47,009 nt of DNA from Vibrio splendidus 12E03 (GTDB lineage: Bacteria; Pseudomonadota; Gammaproteobacteria; Enterobacterales; Vibrionaceae), in assembly GCF_000272105.2 (NCBI RefSeq), contig NZ_AJZD02000319.1, forward strand, positions 1 through 47,009. The letters are read 5' to 3'. The position numbers were made by a program, and so were the translations under genes. Below, in pieces: positions 16,718 through 25,481 of this stretch; the first letter of the stretch is position 1, and each line of letters opens with the position of its first letter. The notes below the pieces were generated by a model. That model saw only the letters and a program-made list of their open reading frames with translations, did no database searches and had not been told where the DNA came from.

Positions 16718-17011
16718 CTACTTGCAGTAAATACCATGCAGTAGGTTAATCATCGCTTTTACTTCTTCACTACTCAATGTGTAATACACAGTTTGAGCTT
16801 CTTTGCGAGTTTCGACCAAACCATCTCTTCTCAACCAAGCAAGATGTTGAGATAAAGCAGACTGACTCAGTTCCAACTTGCCACACAGCTCCCCAACCGA
16901 CAGTTCAGTACCATGTAATAGGCACAGAATCTGTAAGCGACGCTCGTTAGCCATGGCTTTAAGTAGAATCACAGCTTGTGCTGAGTTCTTCTCCATCTCT
17001 TTTAAGTTCAT
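16718..17011 (-). CDS. hlyU: ArsR-family winged-helix regulator HlyU
   Basis: A 97-aa DNA-binding protein. It matches Vibrio HlyU: ALL-helical start MNLKEMEKNSAQAV, LLKAMANERRLQIL, recognition region ELSQSALSQHLAWLRRDGL, then the wing TRKEAQTVYYTL. Cysteines 30 and 96 are 66 residues apart, as are the redox-active pair of V. cholerae HlyU; a third Cys is at 43. HlyU activates toxin genes (hemolysin, RTX) by displacing H-NS and responds to reactive sulfur or oxidants through its cysteines. No metal-binding CxC motif of classical ArsR is present. It is followed in the opposite direction by nhaR, as in other vibrios. Confidence 0.92.
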   Translation of the reverse strand: MNLKEMEKNSAQAVILLKAMANERRLQILCLLHGTELSVGELCGKLELSQSALSQHLAWLRRDGLVETRKEAQTVYYTLSSEEVKAMINLLHGIYCK

Positions 17012-17111
17012 AGTTTGAATCCCTACAACCTTTACGCCAACTACGGGCTATCAGTATTTCCGGCATATGGTGAAGCTATGATAATCGATATCAATTCATT
17101 AACAAACTAAC

Positions 17112-18002
17112 TCATTCGAACAATTTGCTAAAATCTGCGTCACATACGTTTTTTACTGCTGGATGTTGGATCATCCTCTCAGCAAATATGACGTAGTACT
17201 CCTCTTTTAACTCTTCAATACCACCTAATAGTTGCAGTGATGTGTCGTCTTCCACTTCAGACATATAAAGCGTCGGTGCTAAAAATATTGCGTCATGATG
17301 ATAGCGAGCAAAAGCCTTCATCAATGCGGCATCATCAAACTCACCTAAAATATCAGGCTTAAGTCCTTGTCTATCAAACCATTGCAGCACTTTACGCCCC
17401 ATTGAGGTTCGGCTGCCAGGGATCAAAAGCTTTCTTTGCTCCAATACAGCAGGGAAATTAACACCTTCAACCTGACCTGAACTGAAAAAGCTCATTCCAC
17501 TCTCACCCAGCTTTTTACTGAACAGGCCCGGGCTTTGACTAGAGTCCACCGGACAGTCAGACAAAATCATATCGAGCTTATGTTGAGAGAGTTGCTCAAG
17601 TAGCATTTCATGGGTCGATTCAAAACAGCGTAAATGAATGCTGTTATCTGGGGGAATGGTCGACATCAGTATCTTACTGACGAGTCTTTTAGAGAGCGCA
17701 TCCGCGACGCCAACATCAAACAGAATATTGGAGTGCTGGCTGTAATTCACGATATCCAGCATCTCGTAACTCAGGCCAAACATACGATCGGCATATTTGA
17801 AGACCAGCTGCCCAAGTTCTGTAGGCTCAACACTGCGGCCATTACGCTTGGTCAACTTGCCATCCATGCGCTCTTCTAAGGCTTTTATCTGCCCCGTTAC
17901 CGTTTGTGGTGTTAGGAATAGGGCTTCTGCAGCTTTAGTAACAGAGCCTTGCTTGCAAACCATCCAGAAGTAATACAGATGGTTGTAGTTGAGATGCGAC
18001 AT
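17112..18002 (-). CDS. nhaR: LysR-family regulator NhaR
   Basis: A 296-aa LysR-type transcription factor. The start MSHLNYNHLYYFWMVCKQGSV with TKAAEALFLTPQTVTGQIKA as helix-turn-helix is closely like E. coli NhaR, which activates the Na+/H+ antiporter gene nhaA in response to sodium. The effector-binding domain follows from about residue 90. I use ATG 18002; the frame is open 20 codons further upstream but those codons do not resemble the family. Its divergent neighbour is the sodium/phosphate cotransporter nptA, so a sodium-related link is plausible; no nhaA is seen in the window. Confidence 0.92.
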   Translation of the reverse strand: MSHLNYNHLYYFWMVCKQGSVTKAAEALFLTPQTVTGQIKALEERMDGKLTKRNGRSVEPTELGQLVFKYADRMFGLSYEMLDIVNYSQHSNILFDVGVADALSKRLVSKILMSTIPPDNSIHLRCFESTHEMLLEQLSQHKLDMILSDCPVDSSQSPGLFSKKLGESGMSFFSSGQVEGVNFPAVLEQRKLLIPGSRTSMGRKVLQWFDRQGLKPDILGEFDDAALMKAFARYHHDAIFLAPTLYMSEVEDDTSLQLLGGIEELKEEYYVIFAERMIQHPAVKNVCDADFSKLFE

Positions 18003-18391
18003 AGATGTGCCGTAATAAAAGAGTAGATACCCTTTTATATCAAATATGACACCGCCACTCAATAAACTCGGAAAAACCTAACCAAAAATGACTTTATCGC
18101 TTATTTTTTCGAAGTGTCTAATTTCATAATGTAATATTTCAGCGATTATTTTCAATTTTTTTCTAACTTTTAAGATCTATATCACCAAGTCAAAATCAAC
18201 AAAAACACCAATCAAAACAAAAGGTTAAATTAACAACATTTACTGTCAAAATATTTAAACAGCAAATCATCACAAAAAACTCCAACCTAAACCAAAATGT
18301 AATATTACTGAAATATTTGTTCTCTAACATCACGCTCAGATTAAACAAACAGACCAAACACAGACTTAAACGGTCCAATGGAGAAAACATT
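18003..18391. promoter_or_regulatory. AT-rich divergent control region between nhaR and nptA
   Basis: This 389-bp region is very AT-rich and carries two kinds of dyads. AATATTTCAG at 18133-18142 is inverted as CTGAAATATT at 18308-18317, with the second copy forming part of the near-palindrome AATATTACTGAAATATT. A separate 20-bp near-palindrome runs from CTGT at 18243 to ACAG at 18262. These could bind NhaR, PhoB-like or other regulators; a clear Pho box is not seen. The ribosome site of nptA (TGGAGA, 18379-18384) closes the region. Confidence 0.55.
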
Positions 18392-19537
18392 ATGAACCAA
18401 GCTACTACTGCAGCAGCGCCTATCTCGAGCACTACTCGTTGGCTACGCTGGGCTAACTTGGCATTCATGCTTTACCTACTATTACTTTCAGTTTCAATGG
18501 TTGGTACAGGCTTCAAATGGGCAACAGGCGAGCAAGCAAAAGTTCTTTTCGAATTTGCTTCACACCCAGTTGCAGGCTTAATGATTGGTTTAGTAGCAAC
18601 AGCGCTTATTCAATCATCAAGTACAGTTACTTCAATTATCGTTGGCCTTGTGGCAGGTGGTTTACCTGTTGAGCTAGCAATTCCTATGATCATGGGTGCT
18701 AACATTGGTACTACGGTAACCAATACGCTAGTTAGCCTTGGTCACGTTCGTTGTAAAGAAGAGTTCAAACGTGCATTCGCAAGTGCGACAATCCACGACT
18801 TCTTTAACCTATTAGCCGTTGCTATCTTCCTACCACTAGAGATGGCGTTTGGTATTCTAGAAAAGATTTCTCACTGGTTGGTATCACCAATGCTAGCAAC
18901 AGGTGATATGAGCATGGGTGGTCTTAACTTCATCAAGCCAATCACTAAGCCAGTAGTTAGTGCGATTAAAGAGCCTCTATCAACATTTGGCGACACTGTT
19001 GGTGGCATCATGCTTATCGTTCTAGGTATTGCGACTATCTTCGTAGCTATCACGGTAATGGGTAAGCTAATGAAGAGCCTGATGGTTGGCCGTGCTCGTG
19101 AGATTCTAAAGAATGCAATTGGTCGTGGTCCTATCCACGGTATCGCTTCTGGCTCTATCGTTACTATCCTTGTTCAGTCTTCTTCTACGACAACAAGCTT
19201 GATGGTTCCACTAGTAGGCTCAGGTGTTCTTAAAGTACGTGACGTTTACCCATTCACTCTTGGCGCAAACATCGGTACATGTATTACGGCTCTACTTGCA
19301 GCTACAGCAGTATCTGGTGAGTTCGCAGTATTCGCACTACAAATTGCTCTAGTACACTTGGTGTTCAACATCATGGCAACGGTATTCATCTTCGGTATTC
19401 CGTTCCTACGTGAGCTACCAGTTAAAGCGGCAGACATGATTTCAGACATGGCTGTGAAGAACAAATCAGTAGTCGCTGGTTACCTTGTTGCGGTATTCCT
19501 TGTACTGCCTGGTAGCGTGTTAGCTTTGACTGCTTAA
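18392..19537 (+). CDS. nptA: Sodium-dependent phosphate transporter NptA
   Basis: A 381-aa inner-membrane Na+/Pi cotransporter of the SLC34 type, known and characterised in V. cholerae. The family's inverted QSSS repeats are visible: ALIQSSSTVTSIIVGLVAGG near residue 75 and TILVQSSSTTTSLMVPLVGSG near 265, each followed by GANIGT (PMIMGANIGTTVTNTLVS and TLGANIGTCITALLAA). About eight to ten membrane segments. I start at ATG 18392, with GGAGA seven bases upstream; the longest frame begins 25 codons earlier in AT-rich non-coding sequence. It is monocistronic and ended by a strong terminator. Confidence 0.95.
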   Translation: MNQATTAAAPISSTTRWLRWANLAFMLYLLLLSVSMVGTGFKWATGEQAKVLFEFASHPVAGLMIGLVATALIQSSSTVTSIIVGLVAGGLPVELAIPMIMGANIGTTVTNTLVSLGHVRCKEEFKRAFASATIHDFFNLLAVAIFLPLEMAFGILEKISHWLVSPMLATGDMSMGGLNFIKPITKPVVSAIKEPLSTFGDTVGGIMLIVLGIATIFVAITVMGKLMKSLMVGRAREILKNAIGRGPIHGIASGSIVTILVQSSSTTTSLMVPLVGSGVLKVRDVYPFTLGANIGTCITALLAATAVSGEFAVFALQIALVHLVFNIMATVFIFGIPFLRELPVKAADMISDMAVKNKSVVAGYLVAVFLVLPGSVLALTA

Positions 19538-19562
19538 TAGCAAAACAAACATCGCTTATAGC

Positions 19563-19595
19563 AAAGCCCGCAACCTCCTAGGTTGCGGGCTTTTT
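19563..19595 (+). terminator. Rho-independent terminator of nptA
   Basis: AAAGCCCGCAACC / GGTTGCGGGCTTT is a perfect 13-bp stem with a five-base loop and a following T-run, 25 bases after the nptA stop. Confidence 0.95.
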
Positions 19596-19627
19596 CTTTT
19601 TAGGAACAGATGCAGGAAACAAAAAGA

Positions 19628-20000
19628 AGATACGGGATTCGTGTAAACGAGTAACGAAAAGCGACTCTCTCTAATTATCTGCGTTTTAATATTTCGTATC
19701 TAACTGACTCAAATCTAAACACGCTCTTCGCATTTCGAATCCCGTTTACTCGCATCTAAAAATCCGTCATTCCCTAAAGCGAGGAACGAGCGGGATAGGG
19801 AATCTACGCAGCGCACAACACCCAAAGATCCCCTACTCCTTCCTTCGTCAGTCTAGGGAATGATGAATCGAAAAAAGATTCGAGATGCGTGTAAGCGAGT
19901 ATCGAAGAGAAAGAGCCAATGCGCGTTGAGAGTATACGAGTAACATAAAGCATATGATTTCTCTGCTCTTCGCATCTCGAATCTCGATTACTCGTCACTG
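19628..20000. repeat. Composite palindromic repeat island between nptA and thyA
   Basis: No gene lies in this 370-bp stretch. The 29-base segment 19724-19752 recurs at 19966-19994 with 26 matches, same orientation. Each copy is paired with an upstream, partly inverse-complementary arm rich in GATTCG and GTAAxCGAGTA (about 19633-19662 and 19877-19907), so each unit can fold as a long hairpin. Between them sits a third element bounded by the perfect inverted repeat TCATTCCCTA (19767-19776) / TAGGGAATGA (19854-19863), resembling the CGTCATTCCC-type interspersed repeats of vibrios. This looks like one non-coding mobile repeat nested in or next to another. Confidence 0.75.
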
Positions 20001-20012
20001 TAACTTAGATAC

Positions 20013-20039
20013 AAAAAAGGCTGCACAGAGGCAGCCTTT
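20013..20039 (-). terminator. Terminator of the rppH-ptsP-lgt-thyA block
   Basis: On the reverse strand AAAGGCTGC pairs with GCAGCCTTT around a six-base loop and is followed by more T's, about 25 bases after the thyA stop. Confidence 0.9.
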
Positions 20040-20061
20040 CAATCAAACAAAGCGAGTGAGA

Positions 20062-20913
20062 TTAAACCGAGAACGGGTACTTAATCGCTTCGTGGCATTC
20101 GTAACCTTCAACCCGGAAGTCATCCATCGTTACCCACGTTTCCAAATCTTCTAGAGACTTAATCTCAGGATTGATATGGAATGTTGGGCCAGCTAACGGC
20201 TCACGCTTTAACTGGATATCACGCATAGGTGCAAGTTGATCTTCGTAGATATGAGCATTCACAAGCTTATGGTAAGCCACGCCAGCTTTCTTGCCCGTGA
20301 TTTGCGCCATGATCGCTAGGAAGACGTACACTTGAACCATGTTGAAGTTCAGGCCTAGTGGTACATCGCAAGAGCGCTGAGTGCTGTTTAGGTACAGAGT
20401 ATCACCAAGTAGAGAGAAGTGATGGCTGTACATACACGGACGCAAACAACCCATGTGGAACTCACCTGGGTTATAGAAGTTTAAGATCTCGCCACGGTCA
20501 TCAATACCGTTCGTAAGATCATCAACAATCTTCTTAAGTTGGTCGATATGACCGCCATCAGGTTTTGCCCATGCACGTCCTTGAACGCCATAAACACGGC
20601 CCATGTCATCTTCACCCTTGCGGTAAGGATTATTCAGCCATGCTTCGTTCAGGTTCGAATTCGCATCCCAAGTTTTAGTCCCTAGCTTACGAAAATCTTC
20701 AGCATTGTCGTAACCACGGATATAGCCAAGCAATTCAGCAACTGCGGCTTTCCAAAAGCTTTTACGCGTTGTTACCAGTGGGAATTGGTTATTACCAACA
20801 TCATATTCAAGGTCAGCATTGATCACGGTTAGGCAGCGCTTGCCCGTGCGTTCATTTTCAATCCAAGTACCGTCATCAACGATACGCTGACAGAGATCTA
20901 AATACTGTTTCAC
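20062..20913 (-). CDS. thyA: Thymidylate synthase ThyA
   Basis: A 283-aa cytoplasmic enzyme that methylates dUMP to dTMP with methylene-tetrahydrofolate. The catalytic cysteine is C160 in LRPCMYSHHF; dUMP-binding residues are in QRSCDVPLGLNFNM, and the C-terminal part ends with YECHEAIKYPFSV as in other long-type ThyA. It is nine bases behind lgt, an arrangement shared with E. coli (lgt-thyA), showing co-transcription. Confidence 0.97.
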   Translation of the reverse strand: MKQYLDLCQRIVDDGTWIENERTGKRCLTVINADLEYDVGNNQFPLVTTRKSFWKAAVAELLGYIRGYDNAEDFRKLGTKTWDANSNLNEAWLNNPYRKGEDDMGRVYGVQGRAWAKPDGGHIDQLKKIVDDLTNGIDDRGEILNFYNPGEFHMGCLRPCMYSHHFSLLGDTLYLNSTQRSCDVPLGLNFNMVQVYVFLAIMAQITGKKAGVAYHKLVNAHIYEDQLAPMRDIQLKREPLAGPTFHINPEIKSLEDLETWVTMDDFRVEGYECHEAIKYPFSV

Positions 20914-20922
20914 ACCAATTCC

Positions 20923-21744
20923 TTACTTCGTTTGTTGTGGTAATTCGTCTTTGTAGTGACCACGCTTGTATGCCCACACCATCATCAGCACACCGATGAT
21001 AACCATTGGCAGTGACAAAATTTGTCCCATAGAGATAAACCCACCGAACAAACCTAGGTGAGCATCAGGTTCACGTACGTATTCAACTAAGAAGCGGAAT
21101 GTACCATATCCAGCTAGGAATAACCCTGATACAGAACCAAGAGGACGCGGCTTTTTGATAAACCAGTTCAAGATGAAGAACAGCACAATACCTTCAAGCG
21201 CCATCTCGTAAAGTTGAGATGGGTGACGAGGAAGTGGGCCACCGTTAGGGAAGACAATAGCCCATGGCACATCAGTCACACGGCCCCAAAGCTCGCTGTT
21301 CATGAAGTTACCTAAGCGTCCCATGCCTAAACCAAATGGCACTAATGGTGCAATCATGTCTGCCACACCAAAGAAGGTTCGACCGTTCTTTTTGGCATAC
21401 CAAAACATGGCAGTAATAACACCAAGCAAACCACCGTGAAAAGACATACCACCAGTCCATACCTTAAATAGATAAAGAGGATCTGCTAGGAAAAGGTCAA
21501 AGTTGTAGAAAAGTACGTAGCCAATACGACCACCCAGCACCACACCTAGAAAGCCAGCAAACAGTAAGTCTGATACTTGCTCTCGAGTCCAACCGCTACC
21601 CGGTTGATCAGCTCGACGATTTGCTAACCAAAGAGCAAACATAAAACCGACAAGGTACATTAAGCCGTACCAACGAACTGAGATTGGTCCTAGTTCAATA
21701 AGAACAGGATCGATATTTGGGAATTCGATAAAACCCTGAGACAT
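20923..21744 (-). CDS. lgt: Prolipoprotein diacylglyceryl transferase Lgt
   Basis: A 273-aa inner-membrane enzyme that attaches diacylglycerol from phosphatidylglycerol to the lipobox cysteine of prolipoproteins, the step before LspA. Seven hydrophobic segments are visible. Family motifs include the start IELGPISVRWYGLMYL, GGMSFHGGLLGV with the essential histidine, and the signature GLGMGRLGNFMNSELWGR. It lies in the block with ptsP and thyA. Confidence 0.97.
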   Translation of the reverse strand: MSQGFIEFPNIDPVLIELGPISVRWYGLMYLVGFMFALWLANRRADQPGSGWTREQVSDLLFAGFLGVVLGGRIGYVLFYNFDLFLADPLYLFKVWTGGMSFHGGLLGVITAMFWYAKKNGRTFFGVADMIAPLVPFGLGMGRLGNFMNSELWGRVTDVPWAIVFPNGGPLPRHPSQLYEMALEGIVLFFILNWFIKKPRPLGSVSGLFLAGYGTFRFLVEYVREPDAHLGLFGGFISMGQILSLPMVIIGVLMMVWAYKRGHYKDELPQQTK

Positions 21745-21801
21745 ACTTGGCTCTCTATCTAAATTGATTAACGGTTAGCTCAATGGCTAACAGAAAAGAC
21801 A

Positions 21802-22593
21802 CTACAGCAGCATTGTGGCTGCTATAAACATTAAAAATACCGCAAAGAATTTCTTCAGCACAGAGGTTGGCAATTGAGTGGCCAGTTTCGCCCCCACTCG
21901 AGTGGTCAAAACTGAGGTACAAGATATCGCGATCAAAGCCGGCAGATAAACGTAACCTAAGCTATACGCAGGAAGATCATCAACAGAAGATCCATGCCAA
22001 ATGAAACCGAGCATTCCCGAAATCGCGATAACACAACCGCATACCGAAGATGAGCCCACAGCTTTGCGCATTTCCACACCATGATGGTTAAGGAAAGGCA
22101 CCGATAAAGACCCACCGCCAATGCCCGCCAAGCTTGATACCAAACCAATACCGCCACCACACAATACGGTTTTAGCTGAACCCGGCATCGACTTTTGGCT
22201 CTTAGAGCGAATCGACAACAGCATTTGCAACGCCAATACCAAAACAATCACACCAAAGACTTTTGGTAAGTATTGAGCTGGAATGACATCGGCCACGAAA
22301 GAACCGAGGAAGCCGCCTATAACGACACCCGGCATCAACCACTTAACGACAAATATCTCTACGTTACCTAATTTTAAATGGTTAATCGCAGACGATCCCG
22401 ACGTAACAATGATGGTTGATAGCGAAGTAGCCAATGCCATTTGCATCGCAAACTCTTGGGGGATACCCGCTTTAGGAAGCAAAAACAGTAAGGCAGGAAC
22501 CACCAGCAAACCACCACCAATGCCTAGCAAGCCTGCTAAAACACCAACAATAGCACCAAGGCTTGCTAACAAGCCTATTAGTTCATATGACAC
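21802..22593 (-). CDS. TauE/SafE (DUF81) family membrane transporter, YfcA-like
   Basis: A 263-aa inner-membrane protein with about eight hydrophobic segments in two related halves, each with the family's glycine-rich motif: GVLAGLLGIGGGLLVVPALLF near 20-40 and GLVSSLAGIGGGSLSVPFLN near 150-170. TauE/SafE proteins export or take up sulfite and related small organic anions; the substrate of this one is unknown. It starts eight bases after ptsP and is followed 57 bp later by lgt, so it is very likely co-transcribed. Confidence 0.9.
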   Translation of the reverse strand: MSYELIGLLASLGAIVGVLAGLLGIGGGLLVVPALLFLLPKAGIPQEFAMQMALATSLSTIIVTSGSSAINHLKLGNVEIFVVKWLMPGVVIGGFLGSFVADVIPAQYLPKVFGVIVLVLALQMLLSIRSKSQKSMPGSAKTVLCGGGIGLVSSLAGIGGGSLSVPFLNHHGVEMRKAVGSSSVCGCVIAISGMLGFIWHGSSVDDLPAYSLGYVYLPALIAISCTSVLTTRVGAKLATQLPTSVLKKFFAVFLMFIAATMLL

Positions 22594-22601
22594 GTTAAAT
22601 C

Positions 22602-24851
22602 CTATTTTTTACCTGCTCGAATGAAGCCTGTAAATTCACGCTCTTCGAAATAGTTCAGCATCATACTATAGATGTCACTACCATACGGTTTTGAAAGTGC
22701 CTTATTTGCCAAATCCTGTAATTCAGCCAAGTTCGATTGACGAATCAAATATTTGGTTCTTGCGACATTCGAGGTATTCATACTTAGCGTCTCATACCCC
22801 AATCCAATCAATAGCAGCGCGCCCATCGGGTCACCGGCTAACTCGCCACAAATACACACAGGTAATTGATATTGCTTACAAGTATCATGAATTTGTTTTA
22901 ATGCCATGATCACCGCAGGGTGCATTGATTCATAGACATCGGATACTCGTGAATTGTTCCGATCAACCGCTAATAAATATTGGGTTAAGTCGTTGGTACC
23001 GACTGAAACGAAGTCGACCTTATCCGCAATCAGCGGCAGTATGTACAGCATGGATGGCACTTCAATCATGATACCAACGCGAGGCATACGCACTCGGTTA
23101 TCAAGCTCATGCACTTCGTCATACGCTTGTTCAATCAGTTGTAGCGCGTCATCCAATTCCTGAGCACCAGAGATCATTGGCAGCAAAATGCTCAAGTTAT
23201 GGCTTTCACAACTCGCACGTAGCATGGCACGCAGTTGAATAATGAAGATATCCGGATGATCGAGCGTAAAACGAATACCACGCCAACCAAGGAATGGATT
23301 GTCCTCTTCGATAGGAAAATAAGGTAAGGCCTTATCACCACCGATATCGAGTGTACGCATCACCACTTGTTTCTCAGGGTAACTTGCCAGCACAGAACGA
23401 TACTGCTTGAATTGTTCATCCTCTGACGGGAATCTTTGCTGTAACAAGAAAGAGATTTCAGTTCGATACAGCCCTACTCCATCAACACCTTGGTTGATGG
23501 CGATGTTAGTGTCTGCACTCAAACCCGCATTAAGTAGAATCTCTACTTGCTTGTCGTCTTGCGTTTTTGCCGGTAGGTACAGCTCGCGATTGACCATAGA
23601 GGAGAGCTCACTCTCTTCTAGAATCAGCCCTCGATACTCTTTAAGCAGGTTTTTAGTCGGCTCAATAAAGATCTCACCGCTATACCCATCCACAATCGCT
23701 CGCTTGCCATTAGCTTGAGCTAGATTGAGATTTACCCCCATGACTGAAGGTATGCCAAGCGCTCGAGACAAAATCGCTGCATGCGAGTTCGCCGCCCCTT
23801 CCAAGGAAATAACAGCTAATAGCTTTTCTTTTGGAATAGACGCTAATACCGAAGCGGTTAACTCACGAACCACTAGAATAATCGGCTTATCTAATGTGCG
23901 GAGTTCATGTTCAGAGTTGTGGAGGAAATAGAGCAACCTTTGTCCGAGCTCTCGGATGTCTTGTGCTCTCTCACGAAGGTACACATCAGACATACGAGCA
24001 AAGCGGTTCGAATAGCTCTCAACCACTTGTCTTAATGCCCAATCGGCTTTATCGCCTTTCTGAATTTGACTCTTTAGATCCTTACGCAACATAGGATCGT
24101 TGAGTAAGTGAGTAAACAGGTCAAAGATCGCTAATGCGTCTTTATTGATTTCGCTATCTAAGCGCTTTCGCATGCGCTTAAAGTCATTGAGGGCATTTTC
24201 AACCGCTACCGCCAACAACTCATGCTCTCTCTCTACATTGAGCGTCGAAGCAGGATAAACATCGGTAAGTTCAGGCTGGGTGTTGTCCCACCATAAATCA
24301 CCAATCGCCACGCCCGATGAAGCTGCAATACCTTTAGTCGCAGGTAGCTTCTGTTGCTCTAACAGCCAATGGCCTTGAGTTTGGGCGTGCGCCACAATAA
24401 CGGCAAGTTGTGCTGAGAGCGTGACAAGGAAAGATTCTTCCATCTCACTGAATAAACGCGGAGTCTTCTGTTGAATGACCAATACACCGAGTACTTGCTT
24501 GCGGTGGATAATCGGAGTACCGAGAAAAGAGTGATAGACGTTTTCTCCAAGCTCTGGAAAAAACTTATAAGCAGGGTGAGCAGATGCTTGTGCAAGGTTG
24601 ATAGGTTCAGCACTTCTTTTAACAAGGCCAACCAGACCTTCGTCAAAACCAATGTGAATGCTATTGCCTTTGAAGATCAGGCCTTGAGTTGCCATCAACT
24701 CAAGGCGCTGCATATCATTATTTGCCAAATACACGGTGCAACATTCCGTCTGCATCGCACTGCATGTCTCTTTCACCAAAATATCAAGAGCCGTCGACAC
24801 ATCTTCAACTCTTGATACGTGTTCAACTATTTCCCTTAGTTGACTGAGCAT
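22602..24851 (-). CDS. ptsP: PTS-Ntr enzyme I, PtsP
   Basis: A 749-aa cytoplasmic phosphotransferase that passes phosphate from phosphoenolpyruvate to NPr in the nitrogen-related PTS. An N-terminal GAF domain (about 15-160) precedes the enzyme I part; the phospho-histidine is H357 in EGAANSHAAILSRALG, and the PEP-binding domain has GVGLYRTEISFLL, FRMRTLDIGGDKALPYF-type and CICGELAGDP sequences. The GAF domain in relatives senses glutamine or nitrogen state. It starts two bases after rppH, the same linkage as in E. coli. Confidence 0.96.
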   Translation of the reverse strand: MLSQLREIVEHVSRVEDVSTALDILVKETCSAMQTECCTVYLANNDMQRLELMATQGLIFKGNSIHIGFDEGLVGLVKRSAEPINLAQASAHPAYKFFPELGENVYHSFLGTPIIHRKQVLGVLVIQQKTPRLFSEMEESFLVTLSAQLAVIVAHAQTQGHWLLEQQKLPATKGIAASSGVAIGDLWWDNTQPELTDVYPASTLNVEREHELLAVAVENALNDFKRMRKRLDSEINKDALAIFDLFTHLLNDPMLRKDLKSQIQKGDKADWALRQVVESYSNRFARMSDVYLRERAQDIRELGQRLLYFLHNSEHELRTLDKPIILVVRELTASVLASIPKEKLLAVISLEGAANSHAAILSRALGIPSVMGVNLNLAQANGKRAIVDGYSGEIFIEPTKNLLKEYRGLILEESELSSMVNRELYLPAKTQDDKQVEILLNAGLSADTNIAINQGVDGVGLYRTEISFLLQQRFPSEDEQFKQYRSVLASYPEKQVVMRTLDIGGDKALPYFPIEEDNPFLGWRGIRFTLDHPDIFIIQLRAMLRASCESHNLSILLPMISGAQELDDALQLIEQAYDEVHELDNRVRMPRVGIMIEVPSMLYILPLIADKVDFVSVGTNDLTQYLLAVDRNNSRVSDVYESMHPAVIMALKQIHDTCKQYQLPVCICGELAGDPMGALLLIGLGYETLSMNTSNVARTKYLIRQSNLAELQDLANKALSKPYGSDIYSMMLNYFEEREFTGFIRAGKK

Positions 24852-24853
24852 GC

Positions 24854-25372
24854 TTAACCTCTACGCAATTTGCGCTTTCCTTTTATTTTTCGCTCTTTAA
24901 ACGGCATTGCTAAAGATGCGAACTCTTTCATCGCTCGACGGTAAACATCTCGCTTGAAAGAAACAACTTGTCGAACTGGGTACCAGTAACTCACCCAACG
25001 CCAACCATCAAACTCAGGTGTACTTCCACGCTGCATATTGATATGCGATTCATCGCAATCTAAGCGCAAAAGAAACCACTTCTGTTTTTGTCCAATACAG
25101 ACAGGTTTAGAATCCCACCGAACCAGTCGTTTGGGTAGCTTATAGCGTAACCAATGACGACTTGTCGCGACGATCTTTACATCCTTTTTAGTAAGGCCAA
25201 CCTCTTCATACAACTCGCGGTACATTGCCTGTTCCGGAGTCTCACCTTCATCTATTCCCCCTTGAGGAAATTGCCATGAATGTTGCCCGTATCGTTTAGC
25301 CCAGAAGACCTGACCATGGTTGTTACAGATTACAATACCAACATTTAATCGGTAACCATCGCCATCTATCAC
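24854..25372 (-). CDS. rppH: RNA pyrophosphohydrolase RppH (NudH)
   Basis: A 172-aa Nudix hydrolase that removes pyrophosphate from 5'-triphosphate mRNA ends and starts RNase E decay. The Nudix box is GGIDEGETPEQAMYRELYEEVGL (positions 36-58 approximately), and the conserved end SFKRDVYRRAMKEFA is present. I start at GTG 25372, which gives the family N-terminus VIDGDGYRLNVGIVIC and has AGAGG eight bases upstream; an open frame 21 codons longer does not match the family. It is the first gene of the reverse block leading to thyA, and faces mutH across a long AT-rich region. Confidence 0.95.
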   Translation of the reverse strand: MIDGDGYRLNVGIVICNNHGQVFWAKRYGQHSWQFPQGGIDEGETPEQAMYRELYEEVGLTKKDVKIVATSRHWLRYKLPKRLVRWDSKPVCIGQKQKWFLLRLDCDESHINMQRGSTPEFDGWRWVSYWYPVRQVVSFKRDVYRRAMKEFASLAMPFKERKIKGKRKLRRG

Positions 25373-25481
25373 TGGCCAACCTCTATCTAAATTTTTAATT
25401 ACTCTGATTTTTCCACATATCCCCAATCGGAGCAAACTTAGTGACGTGATAAGCGCTATATTTATGAATAATAACTAAAGG

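Noticed and set aside
18196..18468. 90-codon reverse frame upstream of and into nptA
   Set aside because: Arises in AT-rich control DNA and overlaps the nptA start; no ribosome site.
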